Assembly: GCA_001724265.1 (NCBI GenBank)
Contig: MEDY01000320.1
Span: 1 to 64,000 of the forward strand
Source of the DNA: Rhizaria sp. SCN 62-66
Taxonomy: Eukaryota > Rhizaria, unplaced
Direction: 5' to 3'
Length of the DNA stretch: 64,000 nucleotides
The notes under the pieces are model-generated. The model ran no database searches, was not told the DNA's origin, and saw nothing but the letters and a program-made list of their open reading frames with translations. Below are positions 55,846 through 64,000 of the stretch, one piece after another (within the stretch, counting starts at the first letter, position 1; the number at the start of each line of letters is the position of its first letter). A program made the position numbers and the translations under genes.

Positions 55846-58800
55846 TTACGGTTGCATTGAGCGCCGCTGCTGCGGGCACACGTACTCGGCGAGAGATCCC
55901 ACCAGCACGGCGGGCTCCGCTCCGGGCCAGAAACTCAGCGGCTGCCCGGGCGCCGGCGCGCGCCACCACCCATGGTTGCGGTCAAGCCTGCCGTCGCGGC
56001 CGTCATCGGCGTCGGCGTCGTCGCAGTCAATGTCGCTGTCGCCGTCGATGGCAGCGCCCCACAGCGCGGCCAGGCCGGTGTTGGACGCGCTCGGCGCACC
56101 GGTCCGCGGGGTGCTCTCGGCCGCGAGACACGCGACCGCGGCGCCCAAGCCCCGGACGCCCGCATCCACGGCCACGTCTACCGCGCTTGCATCTGCCCCA
56201 GCGGCATCTGCCCCAGCGGCATCTGCCTCAACGGCGGCTGCCCCAGCGGCGGCGTCGGCGGCGGCGGCACAATCGCGGTGAGGCACCGGCATTGCATCAC
56301 TCGGCGGTCCTGAGCGCACGAGATCAAGCGCGGGTTTGTAGATGGGCGCGACTTCGAGACCAAGCAGCGGGGCCGCATCGGCGGGCTGGCAAGCGTTCTT
56401 CCGCAGCAGCTGGGTCAACGCGCGCGCGCTCGACGCCGCTGCGGTGACAGTGGACGGGCGCGCCGTGAGCAGGAGCAGCACACGCCACGACGACGCGGGC
56501 GCACCGGCGGCCTTGGACTGCAGCGCCAGCAGCCGCGCGGCGAGGCGCAGCAGCAGCACGGGCGGCAGCGCGCGCCACGCGTCGCAGTGTCGGTCGTGCG
56601 GGACCGTCGACTGCTCGTCTGCGTCGACTGCAGCGGGGGGCGCGGCGCGGCGGAGGAAAAGCCGGTTTGCGGCCGCGGTCTCGAGCAGGAACAGAGAGCG
56701 CAGCAGACGCTTATCGGAACTGTTCATCGGAACCTTATCAGACTCGGATGCGACAAGCGCGTTCGCAAGCGGGTCGGCCTCGACGGGCGCGCCAGCAGCG
56801 ACGAGCGCAGAGAGCGTGTGCGCGACACCGGCGGCGCTGCTTGCCGCGGGGGGCGGGAGCGCAGCTTCGTTGACAGCAATCTCTTGCTCGGGATCGGGCA
56901 TAGACTCGAACTTAAGCGCAGCGGGGGGCTTGGCGGGCTCGGTCTGCGCAGCCTGGGGCTCATAAGCGGCAACTATACTGGAGCTCGGCGTGGGCACGCC
57001 CTCCACTGTGGGTGTCTCGGCGACAAACACAGTCAGGGGAGCCACGCCCTCCCTTGCATCGCACTCAGCTGCCTCAGCGGTCTCAGCGGCCTTGGAGGCT
57101 TGGGAGACGCCCACTTCCGGAAGAGCGGCCTTGACGTCTCCGTTAACGCCTTCCTGTAGGTCTGCGCTATGATCGCCGTGGGCACGATAAACAGAGCCTT
57201 CTTGCGGCTCAGCATCGTGATCGTTCTTATCCTTAGCAGCCGAAATAGTGCCCTCTTTCGAAGGCGAACCCTCTTGCGGCCGAGAAGGATCAGCAGTCAA
57301 AGGGCCTAAGTCCTTGCCTTCGAAGGGTTCAGCAACGAGACCAGCCTTCTTGCCTGAGTACGTGCCTTCGAGGGGCTCAGGAGCAAGGCCAGCCTTCGCA
57401 GCGACTTCAGCGGCCTCAGCGGCTTCAGCGGCTTCAGCGGCCTCAGCGGCTTCGGCGGCCTCAGCGGCTTCAGCGGCCTCAGCGGCTTCGGCGGCTTCGA
57501 AGGCGCTAACGCCTTCCTGTGCGTCGATGGTATGATCACCGTGGGCAGAATTGCCCTCAAGAGGCTTCTCCGGAGCAGGATCGCCGTGAGCAACCGAGAC
57601 AGTGCCCTCTAACGGCTCAGCAGCAATGTGATCGAACTGCGCACGGGCTTGTTGCCCGCTTGACGCATCGACGACCGATGCGCCGCAAGAGGATGAGGAA
57701 GAGGATGAGAAGGTCTCGGACACCGAGGGCATGCCTTCCTGTGTAACAGCGGCGATCATCTTCTCCGCAGTCGCAGCAAGTGCTTTCCCCTCACCGTCAG
57801 CTTTACCTTCAGTGACAGCCTGACCTTCAGTGACGGCCTGGCCTTCATCGGCAGCCTTGCCTTGAGTGACGGGCCCATTGGACGTCGCGGCGTCGGCGCC
57901 AGCGGTGGCGGCGGCGTCGGCGTCAGAGCCCGCGTCAGCGGCCTCACGAGCTGGGGCGGCCGCAGGCGTGTCGCCCGAGTGCACACGCTCGCATTCGCGC
58001 TCGCACTCGCGGTCTGCGGGCACAGTCGCGGGCGGCAACGGCGAGAGGCCCGTGCTGGTGGCGGCCGACACGGCGCGCGACGTCCCCAGCGGCGCCGGCT
58101 GCAGCGCTGCGGGCGCGTCGGGCAGCGGCGAGAGCTGGTCCGGGCTCGTGCCACTGCTGCTGCTGGCGCCGCTGCCGTCGCCGCCGTTTGTAATCGCGGG
58201 GAGGACCTCTACGGGGGCGGGGCGCGGCGGCAAGGACGAGGATGCGGACGCGTCAGCAGCGGCGGAGGGAGAGGTGGAAGGAACGCCCGCCCGCAGCCGC
58301 GGCTGCGGCTGGCTGCCGGTGGCAGCAAGCTGCACGGCGGCGTTCTTCGCTTCGAGAGCACCGTCGGCAGCAGCAGATGCAGCACCAACAGCGACGGCGG
58401 CGGTCGCGACGGCGGTCGCGGTGTTCAAGGCGGGCGCGTCGCTGCTGTCAGACGCAGAGAGGTTGAGGCTCATGCGCGTATCGCTGTCGCTGCCGTTCAA
58501 GCTGCTGCGGCGGTGCTCCGAAGAGCTGTGTCCCAGATCAGGCGCCGTGACGCCAGCGACGGCGTCGGCGTCGTCATCGGCGCTGGTGCGGGGGCCGGTG
58601 ACCGCGGGCGCGGCGGCGGCCATGGGCTGCTCTGAGGGGGGCGTGGTGGAGCGCGAGTTGAGGGCCTGCGCCAGCGCCAGCGGCGGCGGCAGCGACGGCG
58701 GCAGCGGCAGCGGCGGCGGCGAGGACGACATGGCCGGCGCCAACGACAGCATCTGCTGATGTTGCTGTCGTAACTGTTGCTGTTGTTGTTGTTGTTGCTG

Positions 58801-61800
58801 CTGTTGCTGGAGGAGCAGCTGCTGCTGCTGCTGTGGCAGCACCGGGTGCGGCGGCGACGAGCCCTCTGCCGCGGCGGCCGCGGCGGCCAGCGGAGGCGCC
58901 GGCGTGCGGCGCGCCGACCCCGGCACCGCTGCCGTCACGGCCGGCGTCGACCAGGCACTTGCACCGCCCGGGTTGACGTTCACGCCAGCGTCGAGCATGT
59001 TGTCGTACTCGCGGCACGTCGTTGAGAGCTTTTGACCCGCGCGCGCGATGGCGCGTTCGGCGAGCGCGGCGAGCCAGCTGCCAGGGTCGTCTTGCGTCAT
59101 CGCGAGGACCGCCGCCTTGTAGTCATCGTCGTCATCGTCCTCGTCATCGTCGTCGTCGTCGTCGCTGACGTCGTCGCTGGCGTCGTCGGCCCCGCTGTCG
59201 GTCTCGCCCGCGCCAGGCCCGTGCGCCGCCGCGGCCGTGGCGGCGACGAGCGCGGCCGCAATCGCCGCGGGCTCGGCCGTGGGCGGGCAGCCGCGGGGCG
59301 GCGCCGCCGAAAGCCGCGGGCGCGGGTAGTCCGGGTGCAGCACGCGGCCCAGCTCGGGGTTCCACTCCACCATGGGCACCAGCGGGAGTGGCGCGCGGAG
59401 GGCCACGCAGGACAGCGAGAGCGTGCCCGCGGCGCCCATGTGCACGGGCGGCAGCGCCGCGGCGCGCGCCTGGCCCGTGCGCAGCGCGGCGAGCAGCGGG
59501 CCCGCCAGCGGCGTGTGCGCGTGCACGTGCAGCGTGAGCGCGAATGGGGACACCACGTCACGGCACAGGCGCACGCCATCGGCACGGGCGCGCACAAGCG
59601 CGTACACGGGCGACTGCCGCAACTGCACGTGCAGCGCGCGGACGAAAACGGCCATCGCCTTGGCGGCCGCGGGGGACGTCTCGGACAGGTCGAGCGGCGC
59701 GGCGGCGGCGGCAGAGGCCGCGGCGGAGGCCGAGACCAGCGCGGCGTCTATCGGCGCGAGTTGGGCCAGCGCCGCGGTGGGCGCCGCGAAGGGCGAGACG
59801 CTGGCGTCGTCCACGGCGGCGCTTGCGGCCGCGGCGGGGACGGAGCCCGCGGCGACGGCGGCAAAGCGGCCCGCCCCGCGCGGCGTCGCCATCTGCAGCC
59901 TTCCCGCGCCCGCCGCCGCGAGGGCCGCCGCAGAGGGGTCAGTTTGCAGCAGCGCGGTGGGGGGCTGCGGCGTGGGAGGCGTAAACCGCCGGTCCGCCGG
60001 AGACTGCAGCGGCGGCGACTGCAGCGGCTGCAGCGGCGCCAGCGCGGGCGACGGCGGTGCTGTACCGTGACCGTGACCGTGAGGGTGCGCGTGCGCGACC
60101 GTAGTGACCGTGCGCACGAGGTCGACATCATGCTCCAGCGACAGCGTCCACCGCTCCACAGGCACAGTCACGTAGTACGATGGATGCGCCCACGGCAAGT
60201 CGCACACATACGCCTCCTCGGCCACGCCGGCCGCGGCGGTCGCCGCCGACAGCGCCGTCGCAGCGGACTGCGCGGCCGCAGCAGCGGTGGTGGCAGCGGC
60301 GGCCAGCGCGGCGTCTCCGGGCGCGTTGGCAGCTGCCGCGGCGGCGGCCTGCGCGGCGGCGTTGGCGGCGGCGGCGGCCTCGAATGCCAACGCGCGCCGC
60401 GCGGCCGCGCCGAGCGCGTTCGCGGCGCGCGCGAGGTCCTGCACGTGGCGATTCATGCTGTGCACGGAGCGCATGATGTGCAGCGTGATCGTGATGTCGA
60501 CGCTCCACTGCGCGCGCGCGGGCACGAGCGCGGAGGCCGACGCCACGGCCAGCCCAGCGGCCGCGGCGGCGCTGCCGCCGCTATTATTGCCGCCCCCGCT
60601 GCTGCCCGCGCCGGCGCCTGCGCTGCTGTGCGCGTCGCCAGCGGCCAGCAGGGGAAGCGGCTCTGCGCCCGAGCCCGCGGCGGCGGCAGCGACGGTGCTG
60701 GCGATCGCGGCGCCCGCGGCGGCGTTGGCGACGGCCGTGGCGGCCGTGCGGAGCCAGGGTACGTTAGGCAGCACGAAGTCGAACCCGCGCGACGTGGGGA
60801 CGCGGCGCGTGGAGAGCTCGGCGTACCGGTCGCGCAGGTTGTGAAAGCTCGGGTGCGGCGCCGCGAACGCGGACGGGTCCGCCGGCGAGGGCCACAGAGC
60901 GGCGCTGCTCGGCGCGGCGCTCGCGGTCGCGCGCGCGCCGCCGCCGCCGCTGCCGCCGCTGGCTGTCGAGACCGAGAGCGCAAGCGCCGCCGAAGACCCA
61001 GCGGGGACGGTTGCGCGGTGCGGCAGCGACGCCGGCAGCGTGTTACTGCTGAGTCCCACGGTCACCCCGCCCACGGTCGCGGTGGCGGCGCCGTTGGACG
61101 GGGACGGGGTGGGCGGGGCCGCGGCGAAGGAGCTGGCGAGCGAGTGCTGCAGCGACGACGCCTGCGCGGGGGACACCCTAAACCGCGGCGGAGGGCCCGT
61201 CTGGCCGTGGAACGCGGGGCCATGGCGCGGGGAGACGGGGTCGAACAGACGCGCGTGGGCAAGCATCATCGCTACCTTGACCATGGCGGTCGCGGCCAGA
61301 TCGGAAACAAGCGGCCGCCGCTCAGGATGGCGCAGTGTGGCCACCACGGCGGCCGTCGCGGGCGCGGGCGCGGGCGCGGGCGCGGGTGCGGACGCGGGCG
61401 CAAGGGCAAAGGCTGAGGGCGCGTAACCGGGACCGGCACCGACGCTCTGGGGGAACCCATGCGTTCCGTGCGTGCCGTGAGTACCGTGGGTAGGCGTGGG
61501 CGCCGCGGGCGACGGCGACACAGGCGGCAGAAGCCCCGCCGCGGCGGGCGACAACATCGCAAGCAGCCGTGGCGAGCCCGCGGCGCCCGCGGCGGCGCCA
61601 GTGAGTCCGAGGCTGCTTACGCCAGGACCGCTGACGGCGCCGCTGAGGCCGGTAGTCGGCAGCGGCGGCGTGGGGGAGTACGGCTGCTGTGTGCAGCCCC
61701 CCTGAGGCTGAGGCTGAGTCGGGGGCTGAGACGAATGAGACTGCGACTGCTGGGCGAAGACGATGCTCCCGCGTGTCATCTGGTGGTGAAACGGAGAGCT

Positions 61801-63999
61801 GGTCTGAGCGTGAGAAGGGGAGCGGCTCAGCAGCGACACACCGTAGCCCGCCCCCTGCTGCTGTTGTTGTTGCTGCTGTTGCGGCGGCGGCTGCTGCTGC
61901 TGCTGCTGCTGATGCTGTTGAAACTGCGGTTGTAGCAAGGACGGCCGCCGCTGGGCCTGCATCGGAATTGGAACTGATGAGGCGTCAGCGCGCCGAGGCT
62001 GCGGCGGCAGCTGCTGCTGTGCCTGAGTATACTGCTGCTGCTGCTGCAGTTGCATCTGGTTCTGATACTGCTGTTGCTGCTGCTGTAGAGGATCACCCGA
62101 CATCTGCATCTGCTGTTGTTGTTGCTGTTGTTGCTGCTGTTGCGGGTCAAGCGCAAGCGTGTCCGCGCCCGTCATCAGCGGCGGCGCCGCCACGGGCTTG
62201 GCGGGCGCGAAGTCGGGCGTCTGCGCCACGAACCGGCTGAAAACAGGCTGTGCACGCTTCAACGCGGGCCCCGCACCGGGAATGGCGGCGCCGGACTGCT
62301 GACCGCCGACGCCCCCGCCGTGTGTGGGCGTGTAGGGCTGCGGCGGCAGCTGCTGCTGCATTGCCCGCTGCTGTTGTTGCTGTTGTTGTTGTTGTGGATT
62401 GGGGTGGCCGTAGCTGTGTGCATGGAGAGGGCCTGTGGGCAGCGGCGGCGTGCCCGCAAACATGCCCTGCTGCTGGTAATACTGTTGTTGCTGCTGTTGC
62501 TGCTGTTGTTGTTGGAGCGGCGCTGGAGAAGGCGCCCGTGTCCCAGCCGGCGAGTACACGCTTCCAGCAACCAGCACCATGCCCTGAGGTCCGCCGAAGC
62601 TGCTGCTGCCGCCAGAGGGAGTACTCCAGTGCTGCTGCATGCCCTGGCCCTGGCTGAAACCATGACCTAAGCCTTGATTGGCGTTGGGAGTGGGCGGGAA
62701 GCCTGTGCCCGCGCCGTTGCTGTTGCCGTGGGCGGGCGACTGCGCCGCAAAGGCCCCCGCCACAGACGCGGAGCCTGCTGAATGCGCACCCGTGGAGGAC
62801 GGCGCGCCCGCGGCGTTGGCCCCAGAGGGCGGCAGCGGCGACTGTGAGTGCACGAGGGAAAGCACCGGCGCGGGCGGCAGCGCGTGGCCACCGCGCACTG
62901 ACTGCTGCGGCTGCTGCTGTTGCTGCTGTTGTTGTTGTTGGGGGAGGAAGTGGGATGAGTCGCCCCCGGGGCTCTGGTTCAGGCCCTGGTTCGGACCTTG
63001 CTGTTGTTGCTGTTGCTGTTGCTGCTGGTTTTGCTGCTGCAGCTGTGCATGGAGCCCCGACGGCGCGCCGGATGGGCGCGGGTACTGCTGCTGCGGCAAA
63101 AACTGCTGCTGTTGCGGCTGAGGGAATTGTTGTTGATGCACGTGACGCTGCTGCTGCTGCTGCTGTTGCTGTGGCAGCCCAGAGTGCGCGTGTGCGAGCG
63201 AGCCCGTGAGCGAAGAGGGCCCCGACGGCATCAACGGCGGCGTCCGACCTTGGCCCTGGCCCTGGCCCTGGCCCTGGCCCTGGGGCTGTAGCGGCTGCGG
63301 CTGGTGCATCGGCGGGTGCTGGTGTTGATACTGCGGCTGCTGCTGTTGGGGACGCTGCTGCTGCTGCATTTGCTGCTGTTGCTGCTGGAGCAGCAGCTGT
63401 TGCTGCTGGTACGACCCGGGCCCCATCGGCCGCGGCGAAGACGCCGGCTGCGGCTGCAGCTGTACCTGCCCTTGGATCTGCATCTGCTGTTGTTGTTGTT
63501 GCTGTGCTTGCTGCTGCGGTGAGTATTGCTGCTGAGACTGGAACTGTGAAGCCAGGTTCGGAGACGAGCCAATGCGCGTCATCCCACCTTGCTGCTGCTG
63601 AATCTGCTGCTGTTGTTGCTGTTGTTGCATGTGCATCATAGCACTGGCGCGCGCGGCATCGACGCTGAACACCGGCGCCCCAGCCCCAGCCCCAGCCCCA
63701 GCCCCTACCCCAACCCCAGCGCCAGCGCCAGATCCAGCGCCAGCGCCAGCGCCAGAGCTAGGGCCAGTTGTTGCGCTCGAGCCGGTGGTTACGCCGGGGC
63801 CGCCTCCTACTGAGGGGGGCAGACCGCCCGCGGGCCGCACTGCGACGCCGCTGAACTGCTGCGTCAACGCGCCGGGCTGGAGAGCAGTGCTTAACTGATG
63901 CAGCGCGCTCGGCGGCTGCGAGCCGAGGCTGGAGCCCTGGGGACGCAGCGGCGGCGACGCACCTTGCTGCTGCTGTTGTTGTTGCTGTTGTTGTTGTTG
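55846..63999 (-). CDS. Giant polyglutamine protein, N-terminus outside window
   Basis: The visible part is 2,717 residues ending in TAA (55848-55846). The frame is still open at base 63999, inside a polyQ tract, so the start lies to the right. The N-terminal 850 visible residues are Gln/Pro/Gly/Ser-rich with many Q runs made of mixed CAG and CAA. Less biased blocks follow on the minus strand: about 61310-61230 (ATAMVKVAMMLAHARLFDP), 60860-60740 (HNLRDRYAELSTRRVPTSRG), 60515-60410 (ITLHIMRSVHSMNRHVQDLA), 60210-60100 (DLPWAHPSYYVTVPVERWTL) and 59630-59490 (LHVQLRQSPVYALVRARADG). These may form a real folded region. Next come an acidic run (about 59190-59110), short repeats near 57860-57170, and a helical C-terminus (LRSLFLLETAAANRLFLRRA). 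The style resembles Mediator-type or other transcription co-regulators, but no family is recognised. There is no TAG in the visible frame. Confidence 0.82.
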   Translation of the reverse strand, partial: QQQQQQQQQQQQGASPPLRPQGSSLGSQPPSALHQLSTALQPGALTQQFSGVAVRPAGGLPPSVGGGPGVTTGSSATTGPSSGAGAGAGSGAGAGVGVGAGAGAGAGAPVFSVDAARASAMMHMQQQQQQQQIQQQQGGMTRIGSSPNLASQFQSQQQYSPQQQAQQQQQQQMQIQGQVQLQPQPASSPRPMGPGSYQQQQLLLQQQQQQMQQQQRPQQQQPQYQHQHPPMHQPQPLQPQGQGQGQGQGQGRTPPLMPSGPSSLTGSLAHAHSGLPQQQQQQQQRHVHQQQFPQPQQQQFLPQQQYPRPSGAPSGLHAQLQQQNQQQQQQQQQQGPNQGLNQSPGGDSSHFLPQQQQQQQQQQPQQSVRGGHALPPAPVLSLVHSQSPLPPSGANAAGAPSSTGAHSAGSASVAGAFAAQSPAHGNSNGAGTGFPPTPNANQGLGHGFSQGQGMQQHWSTPSGGSSSFGGPQGMVLVAGSVYSPAGTRAPSPAPLQQQQQQQQQQQYYQQQGMFAGTPPLPTGPLHAHSYGHPNPQQQQQQQQQRAMQQQLPPQPYTPTHGGGVGGQQSGAAIPGAGPALKRAQPVFSRFVAQTPDFAPAKPVAAPPLMTGADTLALDPQQQQQQQQQQQMQMSGDPLQQQQQQYQNQMQLQQQQQYTQAQQQLPPQPRRADASSVPIPMQAQRRPSLLQPQFQQHQQQQQQQPPPQQQQQQQQQGAGYGVSLLSRSPSHAQTSSPFHHQMTRGSIVFAQQSQSHSSQPPTQPQPQGGCTQQPYSPTPPLPTTGLSGAVSGPGVSSLGLTGAAAGAAGSPRLLAMLSPAAAGLLPPVSPSPAAPTPTHGTHGTHGTHGFPQSVGAGPGYAPSAFALAPASAPAPAPAPAPATAAVVATLRHPERRPLVSDLAATAMVKVAMMLAHARLFDPVSPRHGPAFHGQTGPPPRFRVSPAQASSLQHSLASSFAAAPPTPSPSNGAATATVGGVTVGLSSNTLPASLPHRATVPAGSSAALALSVSTASGGSGGGGARATASAAPSSAALWPSPADPSAFAAPHPSFHNLRDRYAELSTRRVPTSRGFDFVLPNVPWLRTAATAVANAAAGAAIASTVAAAAAGSGAEPLPLLAAGDAHSSAGAGAGSSGGGNNSGGSAAAAAGLAVASASALVPARAQWSVDITITLHIMRSVHSMNRHVQDLARAANALGAAARRALAFEAAAAANAAAQAAAAAAANAPGDAALAAAATTAAAAAQSAATALSAATAAAGVAEEAYVCDLPWAHPSYYVTVPVERWTLSLEHDVDLVRTVTTVAHAHPHGHGHGTAPPSPALAPLQPLQSPPLQSPADRRFTPPTPQPPTALLQTDPSAAALAAAGAGRLQMATPRGAGRFAAVAAGSVPAAAASAAVDDASVSPFAAPTAALAQLAPIDAALVSASAAASAAAAAPLDLSETSPAAAKAMAVFVRALHVQLRQSPVYALVRARADGVRLCRDVVSPFALTLHVHAHTPLAGPLLAALRTGQARAAALPPVHMGAAGTLSLSCVALRAPLPLVPMVEWNPELGRVLHPDYPRPRLSAAPPRGCPPTAEPAAIAAALVAATAAAAHGPGAGETDSGADDASDDVSDDDDDDDEDDDDDDYKAAVLAMTQDDPGSWLAALAERAIARAGQKLSTTCREYDNMLDAGVNVNPGGASAWSTPAVTAAVPGSARRTPAPPLAAAAAAAEGSSPPHPVLPQQQQQLLLQQQQQQQQQQQQLRQQHQQMLSLAPAMSSSPPPLPLPPSLPPPLALAQALNSRSTTPPSEQPMAAAAPAVTGPRTSADDDADAVAGVTAPDLGHSSSEHRRSSLNGSDSDTRMSLNLSASDSSDAPALNTATAVATAAVAVGAASAAADGALEAKNAAVQLAATGSQPQPRLRAGVPSTSPSAAADASASSSLPPRPAPVEVLPAITNGGDGSGASSSSGTSPDQLSPLPDAPAALQPAPLGTSRAVSAATSTGLSPLPPATVPADRECERECERVHSGDTPAAAPAREAADAGSDADAAATAGADAATSNGPVTQGKAADEGQAVTEGQAVTEGKADGEGKALAATAEKMIAAVTQEGMPSVSETFSSSSSSSCGASVVDASSGQQARAQFDHIAAEPLEGTVSVAHGDPAPEKPLEGNSAHGDHTIDAQEGVSAFEAAEAAEAAEAAEAAEAAEAAEAAEAAEAAEVAAKAGLAPEPLEGTYSGKKAGLVAEPFEGKDLGPLTADPSRPQEGSPSKEGTISAAKDKNDHDAEPQEGSVYRAHGDHSADLQEGVNGDVKAALPEVGVSQASKAAETAEAAECDAREGVAPLTVFVAETPTVEGVPTPSSSIVAAYEPQAAQTEPAKPPAALKFESMPDPEQEIAVNEAALPPPAASSAAGVAHTLSALVAAGAPVEADPLANALVASESDKVPMNSSDKRLLRSLFLLETAAANRLFLRRAAPPAAVDADEQSTVPHDRHCDAWRALPPVLLLRLAARLLALQSKAAGAPASSWRVLLLLTARPSTVTAAASSARALTQLLRKNACQPADAAPLLGLEVAPIYKPALDLVRSGPPSDAMPVPHRDCAAAADAAAGAAAVEADAAGADAAGADASAVDVAVDAGVRGLGAAVACLAAESTPRTGAPSASNTGLAALWGAAIDGDSDIDCDDADADDGRDGRLDRNHGWWRAPAPGQPLSFWPGAEPAVLVGSLAEYVCPQQRRSMQP
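57401..57506 (-). repeat. Tandem Glu-Ala-Ala repeat
   Basis: A 9-base-periodic array in the giant polyQ gene alternates GCCTCAGCG and GCTTCAGCG types on the plus strand and encodes about eleven consecutive EAA triplets. It probably forms a charged single alpha-helix and probably expanded by slippage. Confidence 0.9.
57796..57860 (-). repeat. Tandem EGQAVT/EGKA repeat
   Basis: Short repeat units near 18 bases encode DEGQAVTEGQAVTEGKAD. Further degenerate LEGT/QEG/AHGD units continue to about 57170, giving an irregular repeat region in the giant polyQ protein. Confidence 0.75.
63668..63756 (-). repeat. Gly-Ala dipeptide repeat with 6-bp periodicity
   Basis: The plus strand repeats CCCCAG and CCAGCG units, encoding alternating GAGAG(S/V)G residues in the polyQ protein's N-terminal part. 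Confidence 0.85.
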
Positions 64000-64000
64000 T
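63960..64000 (-). repeat. PolyQ tract at the window edge
   Basis: CTG/TTG triplets on the plus strand are in-frame CAG/CAA glutamine codons of the giant polyQ gene and run to the last base. Confidence 0.9.

Noticed and set aside
59032-61416. 794-codon plus-strand frame opposite the giant polyQ gene
   Set aside because: It is an Arg/Gly-rich antisense shadow inside a larger GC-rich gene, with no domain or spacer.
62500-64000. CRISPR-like or satellite array suggested by repeated CTG/TTG triplets
   Set aside because: They are in-frame glutamine codons of a long gene; there are no spacers or palindromic repeats.

Overview
The window is nuclear DNA of a GC-rich, intron-poor unicellular eukaryote. 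The supporting observations are spliceosomal introns (five, with donors GT-A/T-CG-C/T and acceptors YAG), a heterotrimeric G-alpha subunit, an YL1/VPS72 chromatin factor, a PELP1/RIX1-like ribosome-biogenesis protein, PH and J domains, and very large proteins rich in alanine and glutamine. Coding DNA is extremely GC-rich at third positions, while gaps between genes are AT-rich, so gene borders are easy to see. The two secreted-type paralogs at 12.4-17.6 kb belong to a family that I recall from oomycetes and other protists, which hints at a stramenopile-like or other free-living heterotrophic protist. I cannot name the lineage.

Layout, left to right: 5'-truncated polyQ protein (+, to 2659); phytanoyl-CoA dioxygenase-like oxygenase (+, 3005-4954); Q/A-rich protein with one intron (-, 5212-8137); G-alpha (+, 8808-10313); 2.1 kb gap; head-to-head paralogs of a secreted family, one soluble (-, 12454-14346) and one membrane-anchored (+, 15133-17640); triple-PH plus J-domain protein (-, 18295-21146); glutaredoxin-like protein (-, 21796-22110 or 22194); YL1/VPS72 (+, 22797-24724); 2.5 kb gap; a giant leucine-rich-repeat and coiled-coil protein (-, 27266-43471); NADH-cytochrome b5 reductase (+, 43977-44885); multi-pass membrane protein with CxxC pairs (-, 45362-51097); PELP1/RIX1-like protein (+, 51564-55511); giant polyQ protein running off the right edge (-, 55846 onward). 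Strands alternate almost perfectly, giving divergent promoter pairs and convergent 3' ends. I see no operon-like logic. The genes are unrelated housekeeping, signalling and low-complexity proteins.

The main discovery candidate is the genetic code. UAG appears to be read as an amino acid. Seven in-frame TAG codons fall in four genes: one in the middle of a conserved domain of the soluble secreted paralog (its paralog has Glu there), one in the Q/A-rich gene, four in the giant gene, and one two codons before a TAA in the oxygenase. Every recognised gene that ends in the window can be ended by TAA or TGA, and none needs TAG. With TAG read as sense, fragments that would otherwise look like eight or nine genes collapse into coherent single genes bounded by AT-rich DNA. 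The amino acid inserted is not proven. Gln or Glu is most likely.
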